Shown here in pieces: positions 8,764-17,667 of a DNA stretch of 64,000 nt. The stretch spans positions 183,634-247,633 of the forward strand of contig JAKFWC010000024.1 in NCBI GenBank assembly GCA_021732975.1, written 5' to 3'. This DNA comes from Planctomycetaceae bacterium. Lineage in GTDB: Bacteria; Planctomycetota; Planctomycetia; Planctomycetales; Planctomycetaceae. Position numbers and translations under genes: made by a program. Under the pieces are notes generated by a model, which saw only the letters and a program-made list of their open reading frames with translations, was not told the origin of the DNA and made no database searches. Position 1 is the first letter of the stretch. Each line of letters begins with the position of its first letter.

Positions 8764-9209
8764 GGCGGCGATCCTTTCGAGGCGGTGTGGTTTGTCCTGC
8801 GGTTGTTTGTTGTGTTGTGTGTGTCGCAGGATGTGAGGATGTAAAGCAGGTTGAATGCCAATCGCGCCGCCGCGCTCATTTTACTTGACGAACGTGTTCA
8901 GATCGTCGACGTAACGTCAATGCTGCGAATCGGTAATCGCCATGAAAGAAAATTTCGACAGGGTATGCCGAGGTCGAAATCGGCCCGCTCATTGATGTTG
9001 CCGGATCGCAACGGGTCACAAGCCAATCGCGGCTCAAAGCCCGCTAACCATCGTGATTAACAAGAGTTGCGAGCGCGCCGATGAAATGTTGCCGTGTTGC
9101 CGATTCACCACATCCCTCTTGCGATGTTCGCGGCTGCTCTCGCTCTCCCGGATTCGAGCGGGTACAACGGGAAAATGCCGCTCGGAATGGCGCGCGAGGA
9201 TGAACATCG
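8764..9209. other. Divergent intergenic region, no gene seen
   Basis: This 446-bp gap lies between the minus-strand pilin-like genes and the plus-strand histidine kinase, so it must hold two divergent promoters. It contains a GT-rich tract near 8805-8840. I saw no convincing RNA gene, repeat or coding frame. Confidence 0.5.
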
Positions 9210-10892
9210 ATGTCGTACCGCACCATCAAACGCCTGCTGGGGGAAACCAGCCTCGAACGGAAGTGCCGCTTCCTGTTCGGCAGCGGTCTGCTCACGCTCA
9301 TCACCGGCAGCTTTTACTTCTACGCCCGGCAGACAACCGAGTTGGTCTACTCGCAGAACCGGGTCACCGCGCAATTGCTCGTCGCCCCGGTCATTCTCGA
9401 AAAGCATTGGGAATGGTCGGAACGCGGTCAGGAATTCGGCTTCGCCGGTCGCGTGTCGGAAATGGCGACGGAACTCAAGCCCAATGATCTGAAGGAATAC
9501 AGTTGGGCGATGATCGGCGTCGATGTGGACGATAAATCGACGAGTCCCTTTTTTGATCTCGAAGAACACCGTGTGTTTCGCGAGATTGAGCACGGCAAAC
9601 GCGAAGTCGTCCGGATTCTTCGCAACAAGAAGCAGCACGAATACCAATACTTCGGCGCGGTGTACGCGTCGGAATCGTGTCTGGGTTGTCACCAGCAACG
9701 GATTCCAAAAGACCGGCCGCCATTAAAAGCGGGCGATCTCATTGGTATGGTGAAGATCTCGTTCCCGATGGAGAAAACCCAACGGGATCTGGCATGGAAT
9801 AACGCGATTCTGCTCGCCACCGCCATCGTCACGGCGTTCTTGGCAATGCTCGCCGCATATGCCATCGTGCGATATGTGATCGTCAAGCCGGTGCTGCATT
9901 TGAAAGAGGTCAGCGACAACATCGCCCGCGGCGCGCTCGATCAACGGGCCGACATCCGCACCGGCGATGAATTCGAGGAACTCAGCCATGCGTTCAATCG
10001 CATGTTGCGGCACCTCGTCACCGTGCAGGAAGAACTGCAAGCGCTCAATCACGGTTACGAGAAGCAGAACGACGAACTTGCGCAAGTGAACCTACGACTC
10101 TACGAACTCAACAATCTGAAGAACGAATTCCTCGCGACGATGAGCCACGAACTGCGCACACCGCTGAATTCGATTCTCGGTTTCAGCGATGTCCTCGATG
10201 GTTCACAGAATCTCACCGACAAGCAGAAACGTTACGTCAACCACATCCAAACATCCGGCAAGAATCTGCTCAGTCTGATCAACGATGTGCTCGATCTTGC
10301 CAAGATCGAAAGCGGCAAGATGGAACGCCATCCGGTCGAATTCTCGATCAAGGATCTCATCGAGCGGATGGTCGGGGCGATGTTACCGCTCGCGGAACGC
10401 AAGAATCTCGATCTTGGCTGGGATGTCGATCCGCGCATTCCCGTGCTATGGCAAGATAACGGAAAATTGCAACAGATTCTCAATAACCTGTTGTCGAACG
10501 CGATCAAGTTCACCCCCGACGGCGGCCGCGTGCGGGTCTATGTCGAACTCCGCGATCCGGCGACGTTTGCGATCATCGTGGAAGACACCGGCGTCGGCAT
10601 TCCCCTCGAAGAGCAGGAACGAATCTTCGAGAAGTTCCGCCAGGGCAAAACGCTTCCCGGCAAGCGCGATGCCCTCACCCGCGAATACGAAGGTACCGGC
10701 TTGGGACTTTCAATCGTTCGCGAACTGGCCAAACTCCTCGGCGGCGATGTGCATCTGGTCAGCGAGTTCGGCAAAGGGAGCATTTTCACCGTCACGCTGC
10801 CCGTACGGCTCGATGTGAATCTCGAATCGCCGTCAACCGTCCGCAATCGCCAGGAACTCACCGCTCCCGTCGCCACCGCTGCAGTGATGTAG
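9210..10892 (+). CDS. Membrane histidine kinase with periplasmic haem-binding (Tll0287-like) sensor
   Basis: A 560-aa sensor kinase. A first membrane helix (about 22-38) and a second (about 199-220) bracket a periplasmic domain of the Tll0287/DUF3365 type. That domain carries CLGCH at residues 157-161, a c-type haem attachment motif, so the likely signal is redox state or a gas. It continues with a HAMP linker (about 221-272), a coiled coil, a HisKA domain with phospho-acceptor His313 in MSHELRTPLNS, and a HATPase domain with LLSNAIKF, DTGVGIP and GTGLGLS boxes. No response regulator is adjacent, so the partner is unknown. Cytochrome bd genes lie 3 kb downstream, a suggestive but unproven link. 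Confidence 0.92.
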   Translation: MSYRTIKRLLGETSLERKCRFLFGSGLLTLITGSFYFYARQTTELVYSQNRVTAQLLVAPVILEKHWEWSERGQEFGFAGRVSEMATELKPNDLKEYSWAMIGVDVDDKSTSPFFDLEEHRVFREIEHGKREVVRILRNKKQHEYQYFGAVYASESCLGCHQQRIPKDRPPLKAGDLIGMVKISFPMEKTQRDLAWNNAILLATAIVTAFLAMLAAYAIVRYVIVKPVLHLKEVSDNIARGALDQRADIRTGDEFEELSHAFNRMLRHLVTVQEELQALNHGYEKQNDELAQVNLRLYELNNLKNEFLATMSHELRTPLNSILGFSDVLDGSQNLTDKQKRYVNHIQTSGKNLLSLINDVLDLAKIESGKMERHPVEFSIKDLIERMVGAMLPLAERKNLDLGWDVDPRIPVLWQDNGKLQQILNNLLSNAIKFTPDGGRVRVYVELRDPATFAIIVEDTGVGIPLEEQERIFEKFRQGKTLPGKRDALTREYEGTGLGLSIVRELAKLLGGDVHLVSEFGKGSIFTVTLPVRLDVNLESPSTVRNRQELTAPVATAAVM

Positions 10893-10942
10893 CCAAAATA
10901 ACATCCGTGTCAAACATTAAAGCGGTTCGTAAGGGCGTTCTC

Positions 10943-11839
10943 ATGAATCGACTCCCCGGCTTGTTGCTGTTGGTCGGCGTTTGCAGTTCGACCGGGTTCG
11001 CTGCGGAACCGTTGACATTGAATGTCTGGCCGGGCAAACCGCCCGGTGAGACGAAAGAACTGCCGCCGGAAGCTGATCAAACGAAGCCCGAAGACAAACT
11101 CATCGCCGGTCAACGGATCATCAAATTAGGGAACGTCTCGACACCGCAACTCGCGGTGTATCGACCATCCCCCGAGAAAGATACCGGCGCCGCCGTGGTG
11201 ATCTGTCCGGGTGGCGGTCATCACATCCTGGCGTATGATCTCGAAGGCACGGAAGTCGCCACATGGTTGAATGAGATCGGCGTCACGGGGATTGTGTTGA
11301 AGTACCGCGTCCCATTCCGCGATCCCGAAAAACGCGCACGGGCTGCCGTGCAGGACGGGCAACGGGCAATGAGTCTCGTCCGCAGCAAGGCTGCCGAATG
11401 GAAGCTCGATCCGCAACGCATCGGCATGCTGGGCTTCTCTGCCGGCGGGCAAGTGGCGGGAATGGTCTCGATTCTGAATGACCAGCGGCAATACGAATCG
11501 GTGGATGATGTCGATCAGATTTCGTGTCGGCCGGATTTTGCAGTCCTCATTTATCCCGGCGGCTTTGACGAGAAGGGGCAGCCGCGGCTCAAGGACGAAG
11601 TCAAGATTTCCAAAGACGCGCCGCCGATGTTCTTTGTGCATGCCTTCGATGACAACGTGACGGTCTTGAATTCCCTGCTGTTTGCCGCCGAACTGAAGAA
11701 AGTCGGCGTCTCGGCGGAAGTCCACGTGTTCGCGACCGGCGGCCACGGCTACGGTCTGCGCCACGTCGACGGCCGGCCTGTGACCGATTGGCCCAAGTCG
11801 TGCACAACATGGATGAAGACGATGCACATCATCAAGTAA
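10943..11839 (+). CDS. Secreted alpha/beta-hydrolase (esterase, BD-FAE/acetylxylan-esterase-like)
   Basis: A 298-aa alpha/beta hydrolase. I chose ATG 10943, preceded by AAGGG, because it gives a clean signal peptide (MNRLPGLLLLVGVCSSTGFAAE). The oxyanion loop PGGGHHIL, the nucleophile elbow GFSAGG, the acidic region HAFDDN and the histidine region GGHGYG are in the expected order. Relatives are often called xylanases or acetyl xylan esterases and deacylate plant polysaccharides, an activity in keeping with planctomycete lifestyle. It is probably outside the inner membrane. The substrate is inferred only from family resemblance. Confidence 0.88.
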   Translation: MNRLPGLLLLVGVCSSTGFAAEPLTLNVWPGKPPGETKELPPEADQTKPEDKLIAGQRIIKLGNVSTPQLAVYRPSPEKDTGAAVVICPGGGHHILAYDLEGTEVATWLNEIGVTGIVLKYRVPFRDPEKRARAAVQDGQRAMSLVRSKAAEWKLDPQRIGMLGFSAGGQVAGMVSILNDQRQYESVDDVDQISCRPDFAVLIYPGGFDEKGQPRLKDEVKISKDAPPMFFVHAFDDNVTVLNSLLFAAELKKVGVSAEVHVFATGGHGYGLRHVDGRPVTDWPKSCTTWMKTMHIIK

Positions 11840-11908
11840 ACGAGGGGGCGTTGCAGTTGATACAATAATGGCCATCCCGTCGTTACTCCGTTGCGTGAGG
11901 AGTTCACC

Positions 11909-13438
11909 ATGTCGCCGCTCGCCAATCGTCGTCGGTTCTTACAGGTCGCGGCTGCGGGAAGCAGCTTGAGTCTGGGATTGGACTGGGGTTTACTCTCGTC
12001 GCTGCCCCAGGTGACCGCTGCCGATTCAAAGCTCAACGGTGGGTTGGTGTCGTTTGGTGATGAACTGGAACCGCTGGTCCGACTGATTGAAGACACGCCG
12101 CGGAATCGGTTGCTGGAAGAAGTCGCCGGACGCATTCGTAGCGGTGCGACCTCGTATCGACAGGTGCTCGCCGCGCTGTTGTTGGCGGGGGTGCGAAACG
12201 TGCAGCCGCGCCCGGCCGTGGGGTTCAAGTTCCATAGCGTGCTCGTGGTCAACTCATGCCATCTGGCGAGCCTGTCCGGTCCCGATGCCGACCGGTGGTT
12301 GCCGTTGTTCTGGGCGCTTGATTACTTCAAATCCGCGCAGGCCGAAGAATCGCAGAAGACCGGCTGGCGGATGTCGGCAGTGAATGAATCGCAGGTGCCC
12401 GCCATCGCGGATGTCCGGCAAGCCTTCATCACGGCGATGGATCGGTGGGATGTCGAAAAGGCCGATGCCGCGACTGCGGGGATCGTTCGCAGCTTGCCCG
12501 CAACAGACGTGTTCGAGCTCTTCGCCGAATATGCCGCCCGCGACTTCCGTTCGATTGGTCACAAAGCGATTTACCTCGCGAATGCCTGGCGGACGTTGCA
12601 GGTCATCGGCTGGGAGTTCGCCGAGCCGGTGTTCCGCTCGCTGGCGTTTGCCATGCTGAATCACGTCGATGAACCCAATCCTTCGACCGCAGATCTCGAA
12701 CCGGATCGACCGTGGCGACAGAACCTGCCACTCCTCGAAAAGATTCCCGCCGGTTGGTTACACGGCCGCGTCGAAGCTGATGCAGCTCGGGATTTCATCA
12801 CGTTGTGCCGCACGGCGTCCGCCGCGGATGCCGCTACGGCAGCCGTCCAGACGCTGGAACGAGGCAGCGACGCGGCGGCGATCTGGGACGGCAACTTTAT
12901 CGCGTCCGGGGAACTGCTGATGCGGCAGCCGGGTATCGTCAGCTTGCATGGCCTGACCACAACGAACGCGATGCATTATCTGTGGCAAAATGTCGGCAAC
13001 GAGACCTTGCGCAAGCGGCTCTTGTTGCAAGCGTGCTCTTTCACCACGCTGTTCCGACAAGCCGCCGAACGGCGCGGTGCGCTGAAACCGTTGACGATTG
13101 CTGATGTGACGGAGAATGCCGCGGAGAAAGACATCACCAACGAAGCAATCTTCGCCGATGTCTCCCGCGACGGCTTGTCCGCCGCACGCAAAGTGCAGGG
13201 ATTCCTGAAAGCGGGTGGCAATCCGCAGGAGATCATTGACACCGCCCGGCGGCTGGTCTTCTTCAAAGGCCGTGACGCTCACGATTACAAATTCAGCGCT
13301 GCCGTTCTCGAAGATTGGAACCATCTCTCACTAACGTGGCGACCGCTGTTTCTCTCGTTGTCGGTCTTCAATCTCAAGGGGACAGGTCACAATGACAGCA
13401 ACCTCGTGGCCCGAACCCGTGCCGCGCTGAGTGGCTGA
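11909..13438 (+). CDS. Tat-exported protein of unknown function
   Basis: A 509-aa protein with a twin-arginine signal (NRRRFLQVAAAGSSLSLGL). ATG 11909 has GAGGAG six bases upstream and is preferred to the TTG at 11891. The mature part is mostly alpha-helical by composition, with histidines spread through it (FKFHSVLVVNSCH, SIGHKAIYLANAW, DYKFSAAVLEDWNHL), which may hint at a metal or cofactor site, since Tat export usually follows folding around a cofactor. I do not recognise the family. It lies 69 bp after the esterase gene in the same direction and could share its transcript. Confidence 0.75.
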   Translation: MSPLANRRRFLQVAAAGSSLSLGLDWGLLSSLPQVTAADSKLNGGLVSFGDELEPLVRLIEDTPRNRLLEEVAGRIRSGATSYRQVLAALLLAGVRNVQPRPAVGFKFHSVLVVNSCHLASLSGPDADRWLPLFWALDYFKSAQAEESQKTGWRMSAVNESQVPAIADVRQAFITAMDRWDVEKADAATAGIVRSLPATDVFELFAEYAARDFRSIGHKAIYLANAWRTLQVIGWEFAEPVFRSLAFAMLNHVDEPNPSTADLEPDRPWRQNLPLLEKIPAGWLHGRVEADAARDFITLCRTASAADAATAAVQTLERGSDAAAIWDGNFIASGELLMRQPGIVSLHGLTTTNAMHYLWQNVGNETLRKRLLLQACSFTTLFRQAAERRGALKPLTIADVTENAAEKDITNEAIFADVSRDGLSAARKVQGFLKAGGNPQEIIDTARRLVFFKGRDAHDYKFSAAVLEDWNHLSLTWRPLFLSLSVFNLKGTGHNDSNLVARTRAALSG

Positions 13439-13451
13439 AGGGTGGTTGTTG

Positions 13452-13547
13452 AAGGGTGGCCGGGGCTGGAGCGTACTCGCGAAGCCCTGGGGAAATCGAG
13501 CGCTCACCGTACCGGGGCTTCCCTTCGGTCCAGCCCCGGCCACCCTT
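13452..13547. repeat. 19-bp perfect inverted repeat after the Tat protein gene
   Basis: The arms are 13452-13470 (AAGGGTGGCCGGGGCTGGA) and 13529-13547 and are exact reverse complements. The 58-base spacer contains a nested GAAGCCC/GGGGCTTC pairing. It lies 13 bp past the stop codon and is probably both a dispersed repeat and a transcript end. Confidence 0.75.
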
Positions 13548-13606
13548 TGGAATTTCAAAACAGAGCCGGGGCAAGTTTTCTCACGGTCAGCGTCTATACT
13601 AAAGAG

Positions 13607-13629
13607 ACGTTACCGCAATGCAGTAACGT
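13607..13629. promoter_or_regulatory. Hairpin in the cydA leader
   Basis: ACGTTAC (13607-13613) pairs with GTAACGT (13623-13629) around a 9-base loop, 37 bp upstream of the cydA start. A possible -10 box TATACT lies at 13595-13600, which would put the hairpin at the 5' end of the mRNA, or make it an operator-type dyad. I could not find a matching -35 box. Confidence 0.35.
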
Positions 13630-13666
13630 TGGGATGCCCGTTGTGTTCTCGCCATGAAGGTGTTTT

Positions 13667-14968
13667 GTGGACGCTTTGACAGCCGCGCGGCTGCAGATGA
13701 CGGTGTCGCTTGGCTTTCACATGGTCTATGCCGCGATTGGCATCGGGCTCCCGTTGCTGATGGTGTTGGTCGAGGGAATGTATTTGCGGACGGGTCAGCC
13801 GCATTACAAGACACTCGCGAAAACCTGGGCCAAAACGACCGGCCTGCTGTTTGCCGTCGGTGCCGTTTCGGGCACGGCTCTCTCGCTGGAACTCGGTCTG
13901 CTCTGGCCGAAGTACATGGAATTGTTGGGCGCGGTGGTCGGCCATATCTTCGGGCTGGAAGGCTATGCGTTCTTTCTGGAAGCGATCTTCATCGGACTGT
14001 ATCTGTACGGCTGGGATCGATTGGGTCCGCGGGCCCATTGGTGGTGCGGGGTGGTGATCGCCGTCAGCGGGATGCTCTCGGGCGTGTTTGTCCTCGGCGT
14101 CAATGCGTGGATGCAGCAGCCGGTCGGTTTTGAATGGGACGGCGACCGCGTGACGGTGACCGACCCCATCGCCATCTTCAAACAACCGCTGTGGTTCTAC
14201 ATGGCCTGGCATTCGACGCTGGCCTGCTATCTCTCCGTCGCCTTCGCCGTGGCCGGGTGGTATGCGTGGCGGGCCTTGCGGGGTCAACACGATGCACGCA
14301 TCTCTACCGCGCTAGCGGTCGCGCTGCTCGTCGGTGGGATTTCCGCGTTCTTGCAACCGCTTAGCGGTGACCTGCTGGCGAAGTACGTCTTCAAAACGCA
14401 GCCTGCCAAATTCGCCGCGATGGAAGGGCAGTTTGTGACACAGACGTACGCGCCGCTGCGCATCGGCGGCATTCCCGATGAAGAGACGCAAACCACTGAT
14501 TGGGCGATCGAAATCCCCGGCGGGTTGAGTTTTCTCGCGACTGGTGATCCCTCTGCCGAAGTGCCGGGATTAGACCAAGTCCCCCGTGAAGATTGGCCGA
14601 ACGTGGAACTCACGCATCTGGCGTTTCAGGTGATGGTGGGAGCAGGTACGCTGTTGATGATCGTCTCAGCGTGGTTCTGGTGGTGTTACTGGCGACATCG
14701 CGAGCGTCTGCTCGAAAATCGCTGGTTGTTGTGGACGCTGGTCGTCGCCGCACCGCTGGGCTTCATCGGTCTCGAAGCCGGATGGTTCGTGACGGAAGTC
14801 GGTCGTCAGCCGTGGATCATTCAGCACGTGATGCGGACCCGCGATGCCGTCACCCCGGCGGACGGTGTGGTCGGCGTGTTTTACGGCTTTGCGCTGCTGT
14901 ATCTCGTTTTAGGAGTGACAGTGATCGTGCTGTTGCGGCGACTGGCGAACCGGCCTTCGGCGGAATAA
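13667..14968 (+). CDS. cydA: Cytochrome bd-type quinol oxidase subunit I
   Basis: A 433-aa inner-membrane protein that oxidises quinol and reduces oxygen to water. It starts with GTG preceded by AAGGTG. The haem-ligand His18 sits in GFHMVYAAIGIGLP, followed by multiple helices and the GRQPWIIQ motif near the C-terminus. It is shorter than the ~520-aa E. coli protein because the quinol loop is short, as in cyanide-insensitive (CIO) members. cydB follows after 13 bp, so the two are cotranscribed. No cydX- or cydCD-like gene is visible nearby. High-affinity bd oxidases usually serve low-oxygen or stress respiration. Confidence 0.95.
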   Translation: MDALTAARLQMTVSLGFHMVYAAIGIGLPLLMVLVEGMYLRTGQPHYKTLAKTWAKTTGLLFAVGAVSGTALSLELGLLWPKYMELLGAVVGHIFGLEGYAFFLEAIFIGLYLYGWDRLGPRAHWWCGVVIAVSGMLSGVFVLGVNAWMQQPVGFEWDGDRVTVTDPIAIFKQPLWFYMAWHSTLACYLSVAFAVAGWYAWRALRGQHDARISTALAVALLVGGISAFLQPLSGDLLAKYVFKTQPAKFAAMEGQFVTQTYAPLRIGGIPDEETQTTDWAIEIPGGLSFLATGDPSAEVPGLDQVPREDWPNVELTHLAFQVMVGAGTLLMIVSAWFWWCYWRHRERLLENRWLLWTLVVAAPLGFIGLEAGWFVTEVGRQPWIIQHVMRTRDAVTPADGVVGVFYGFALLYLVLGVTVIVLLRRLANRPSAE

Positions 14969-14981
14969 AGAAAGAGTCTGT

Positions 14982-16034
14982 ATGTCAGGCTGGCCTAATC
15001 TGTGGAGCGATCTCTCGGCCGCCACGGCGCTGGTGGGGATGATCGCGTACGCACTTTTCGGCGGGGCCGACTTCGGCGGCGGCGTGTGGGATCTGTTCGC
15101 GTTCGGGGAACGGAAAGCCGCCCAACGGCAGGCGATTCAGCGGGCGATGGGACCCGTGTGGGAAGCGAACCACGTCTGGCTGATTCTGGTGATCGTGGTG
15201 CTCTTCACCTGTTTCCCGCGCGGCTACTCCGTGCTCGGAGTGGCGCTGTTTTTGCCGTTTCATTTGGCGCTGATTGGAATCATGCTGCGTGGAGCCTCTT
15301 TCGTTTTCCGGGCGTATCAATCGCCTCAGAAGGAGGCCGCGACAACACCCAGCGTGTGGGGTGTCGTCTTTGGAGTCGCTTCGTTGATTTCACCCATCCT
15401 GCTCGGAGCCGCGTTCGGTGCCGTGACGGAAGGTGCAATCCGAGTCGATTCCGAAGGCCAAATCGGCCTCATTGAACCCGATGCGTGGCGGACACCATAC
15501 TGCATCGCGAATGGACTGCTAGCCCTCTGCACCTGCGGCTACCTCGCAGCAGTGTATCTCACCAATGAGACCCACGGTCCGCTGCGCGAAGACTTTCGTC
15601 GCCGGGCGATTGTGGCCGGCACAGGCACAGCGATTTGTGCCGCGGTGGTGATGGGACTGGCTCGATCGGAAGCGACCTGGTTCTATGAGCGGTTGTGGAG
15701 CCTGCGCAGCTTGCCCGTGGTGGTGTGTGGATTGGGCTGTTTCGTCGGTTCAGCGTGGGCGGTTTTTTCCCGGCACTACGTGTGGAGTCGGTTGTTCGCC
15801 GCTGCGGAAATCGCCCTGTTGATTGTCGGCTGGGGATTAGCGCAGTATCCATTTCTGATCTATCCCGACATCACATTTGCCGGAGTCGCGGCTCCCGAAC
15901 CGACGTTGCGATTTCTCGTGCTGTCGTTGCCCGTTGGAGCCGCGCTGGTACTGCCATCACTGTGGCTGTTGATGCGAGTCTTCAAGAACACACCGCTCAC
16001 GGAGCCCGTGGAGACACCCGCGGCCGCTCAATAG
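14982..16034 (+). CDS. cydB: Cytochrome bd-type quinol oxidase subunit II
   Basis: A 350-aa multi-helix membrane protein, the haem-free partner of CydA. The N-terminal FGGADFGGGVWDLFAFG and the following GPVWEANHVWLILVIVVLF are hallmark CydB segments. It starts 13 bp after cydA, with a weak AAAGA site, and ends just before a strong palindrome that separates it from the convergent metK gene. The length fits the family. Confidence 0.95.
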   Translation: MSGWPNLWSDLSAATALVGMIAYALFGGADFGGGVWDLFAFGERKAAQRQAIQRAMGPVWEANHVWLILVIVVLFTCFPRGYSVLGVALFLPFHLALIGIMLRGASFVFRAYQSPQKEAATTPSVWGVVFGVASLISPILLGAAFGAVTEGAIRVDSEGQIGLIEPDAWRTPYCIANGLLALCTCGYLAAVYLTNETHGPLREDFRRRAIVAGTGTAICAAVVMGLARSEATWFYERLWSLRSLPVVVCGLGCFVGSAWAVFSRHYVWSRLFAAAEIALLIVGWGLAQYPFLIYPDITFAGVAAPEPTLRFLVLSLPVGAALVLPSLWLLMRVFKNTPLTEPVETPAAAQ

Positions 16035-16037
16035 AAA

Positions 16038-16064
16038 AAGCCCAGGGAAGGCTTCCCTGGGCTT
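16038..16064. terminator. Bidirectional hairpin terminator between cydB and metK
   Basis: A 27-bp palindrome (13-bp arms beginning AAGCCCAGGGAAG around one central base) lies 4 bp after the cydB stop codon and 30 bp from the metK stop codon. An A-run precedes it and TTCTCG follows, so it can serve both strands. It belongs to the same CCCAGGGAA hairpin family as 17384-17405 and 61346-61367. Confidence 0.75.
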
Positions 16065-16094
16065 CTCGTGAAATCAATCATTAACTAGAGCGGC

Positions 16095-17240
16095 TTACAA
16101 ACCGGCAGCGGACTTCAGCGCGGCGGCTTTGTCGGTGGCTTCCCAGGTGAAATCCGCTTCGTTGCGGCCGAAGTGACCACCGGCCGCGGTTTTGCGGTAG
16201 ATCGGACGACGCAGCTTCAGCGATTCGATGATCCCTTTCGGCGTCATCTGGAAGTGATCGCGAACCAGTTTCGCAATCTTCTCTTCGCTGATCTTTGAAG
16301 TCCCTTGGGTATCGACGCGGATGCTGACCGGGTCGGCGACACCGATGGCGTACGCGAGTTGCACTTCGCACGCATCAGCCAGCCCCGCGGCGACGATGTT
16401 CTTCGCAACATAACGGGCCATGTAAGCGGCCGAGCGGTCGACCTTCGTCGGGTCTTTCCCGGAGAATGCTCCGCCGCCGTGACGACCCCAGCCGCCGTAG
16501 GTATCGACAATGATCTTGCGGCCAGTGAGGCCCGTATCACCGTGCGGACCACCCACGATGAACTGACCAGTCGGGTTAATGTGGTACTGCGTCGCTTTGC
16601 TCAGGAGATTGGTCGGAACGGACTTCTGGATCACCTCGGCGAGAACGAACTCGCGGATCATGTCCTGCGTCGCCTTTTCGGCATGCTGCGTGGACAAGAC
16701 GATCGCGGAAATGCCCACGGCTTCATTCTTGTCGTTGTATTCGACCGTCACCTGGCTCTTGCTGTCCGGACGGAGCCAGTCGACTTCCTTCTTCTGGCGG
16801 GCGTCGGTGATCCGGTTGATGATGCGGTGCGACAGCGCGATTGGCAGCGGCATCAACTCGGGCGTTTGATTGCACGCATAACCGAACATCAGGCCCTGAT
16901 CGCCGGCCCCGTCGCGATCCACACCCATCGCAATATCTGGGCTTTGACTGTGGACCTTGAGCAGCACTTCGCAAGTGTCGGCGTTAAAGCCGATGTCGGT
17001 ATTGACGTAGCCAATGTCGCGGACGACCTGGCGGACGATTTTTTCGTAGTCCACCTGGCAGGTCGACGTGATTTCACCGGCGACGCAGACGAAGTCGGTG
17101 GTGCAAAGGGTTTCGCAGGCCACGCGCGACTTCGGGTCGCCAGAGAGGTGGGCGTCGAGCACGCCGTCCGAAATCTGATCTGACACCTTGTCCGGGTGCC
17201 CCATGCTCACCGATTCACTCGTGAAGAAATAGTTCGCCAT
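16095..17240 (-). CDS. metK: S-adenosylmethionine synthetase
   Basis: A 381-aa cytoplasmic enzyme that makes S-adenosylmethionine from methionine and ATP. The N-terminal motif [20 protein letters not shown], the [15 protein letters not shown] motif and the [18 protein letters not shown] phosphate-binding motif are all present. I chose ATG 17240 ([11 protein letters not shown]) rather than the 30-residue-longer frame, whose extra residues do not match the family. A promoter is proposed at 17329-17357. It is convergent with cydAB and has no operon partner here. Confidence 0.97.
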   Translation of the reverse strand: MANYFFTSESVSMGHPDKVSDQISDGVLDAHLSGDPKSRVACETLCTTDFVCVAGEITSTCQVDYEKIVRQVVRDIGYVNTDIGFNADTCEVLLKVHSQSPDIAMGVDRDGAGDQGLMFGYACNQTPELMPLPIALSHRIINRITDARQKKEVDWLRPDSKSQVTVEYNDKNEAVGISAIVLSTQHAEKATQDMIREFVLAEVIQKSVPTNLLSKATQYHINPTGQFIVGGPHGDTGLTGRKIIVDTYGGWGRHGGGAFSGKDPTKVDRSAAYMARYVAKNIVAAGLADACEVQLAYAIGVADPVSIRVDTQGTSKISEEKIAKLVRDHFQMTPKGIIESLKLRRPIYRKTAAGGHFGRNEADFTWEATDKAAALKSAAGL

Positions 17241-17328
17241 CACCTGCCTGCTTTGTTGCGGGAGTCTGCCCGAAAAGGCGCCGAAGCGCGGACATCGTCC
17301 GGTCACCAGAGACCCGGAATCGGCCCGC

Positions 17329-17357
17329 ATTGTAAAAACAACGGCGACTCCTCACAA
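17329..17357 (-). promoter_or_regulatory. Candidate sigma-70 promoter of metK
   Basis: Read on the minus strand, TTGTGA (17357-17352) and TACAAT (17334-17329) are separated by 17 bases. This would give an mRNA leader of about 80 bases before ATG 17240. I looked for a SAM riboswitch in the leader and did not recognise one. Confidence 0.5.
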
Positions 17358-17383
17358 CGGCACGAAAAATGTTCCCGACGACG

Positions 17384-17405
17384 CCCAGGGAATGCATTCC
17401 CTGGG
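17384..17405. repeat. 22-bp perfect palindrome (CCCAGGGAA hairpin family)
   Basis: CCCAGGGAATG pairs with CATTCCCTGGG with no unpaired bases. It lies upstream of metK and 263 bp before the FlgI-like gene; the rest of that gap (17406-17667) shows no gene. Confidence 0.7.
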
Positions 17406-17667
17406 ATGTTTTGATGTGTTAACGGGCCTCAATTCTGCCTGTCTTTAATCATTTCTGCATTCCGAATTCCGTCGCTTGCGCTCCGGACTGTGACGGATGC
17501 AATCTCATCTTGACCGTTTTTACCGGTTGACATAACGTCCCCGCCTCCACTTTTCCCAGCTTGATTTTCCCTGCGCTGCGTAGTCGCCGCGGCGGCGTCC
17601 TTTCGATGACGTTCGCCGGTGATCAACGCAGTGATTCGTCGATTGTCGACCCCGTTCGAGGTGACCT

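Noticed and set aside
16305..17183. A 292-codon plus-strand frame
   Set aside because: It is antisense to metK, which is unambiguous.
17241..17330. Possible SAM riboswitch in the metK leader
   Set aside because: I did not recognise the conserved core of any SAM or SAH riboswitch class; only a promoter is proposed. A covariance-model search would decide.
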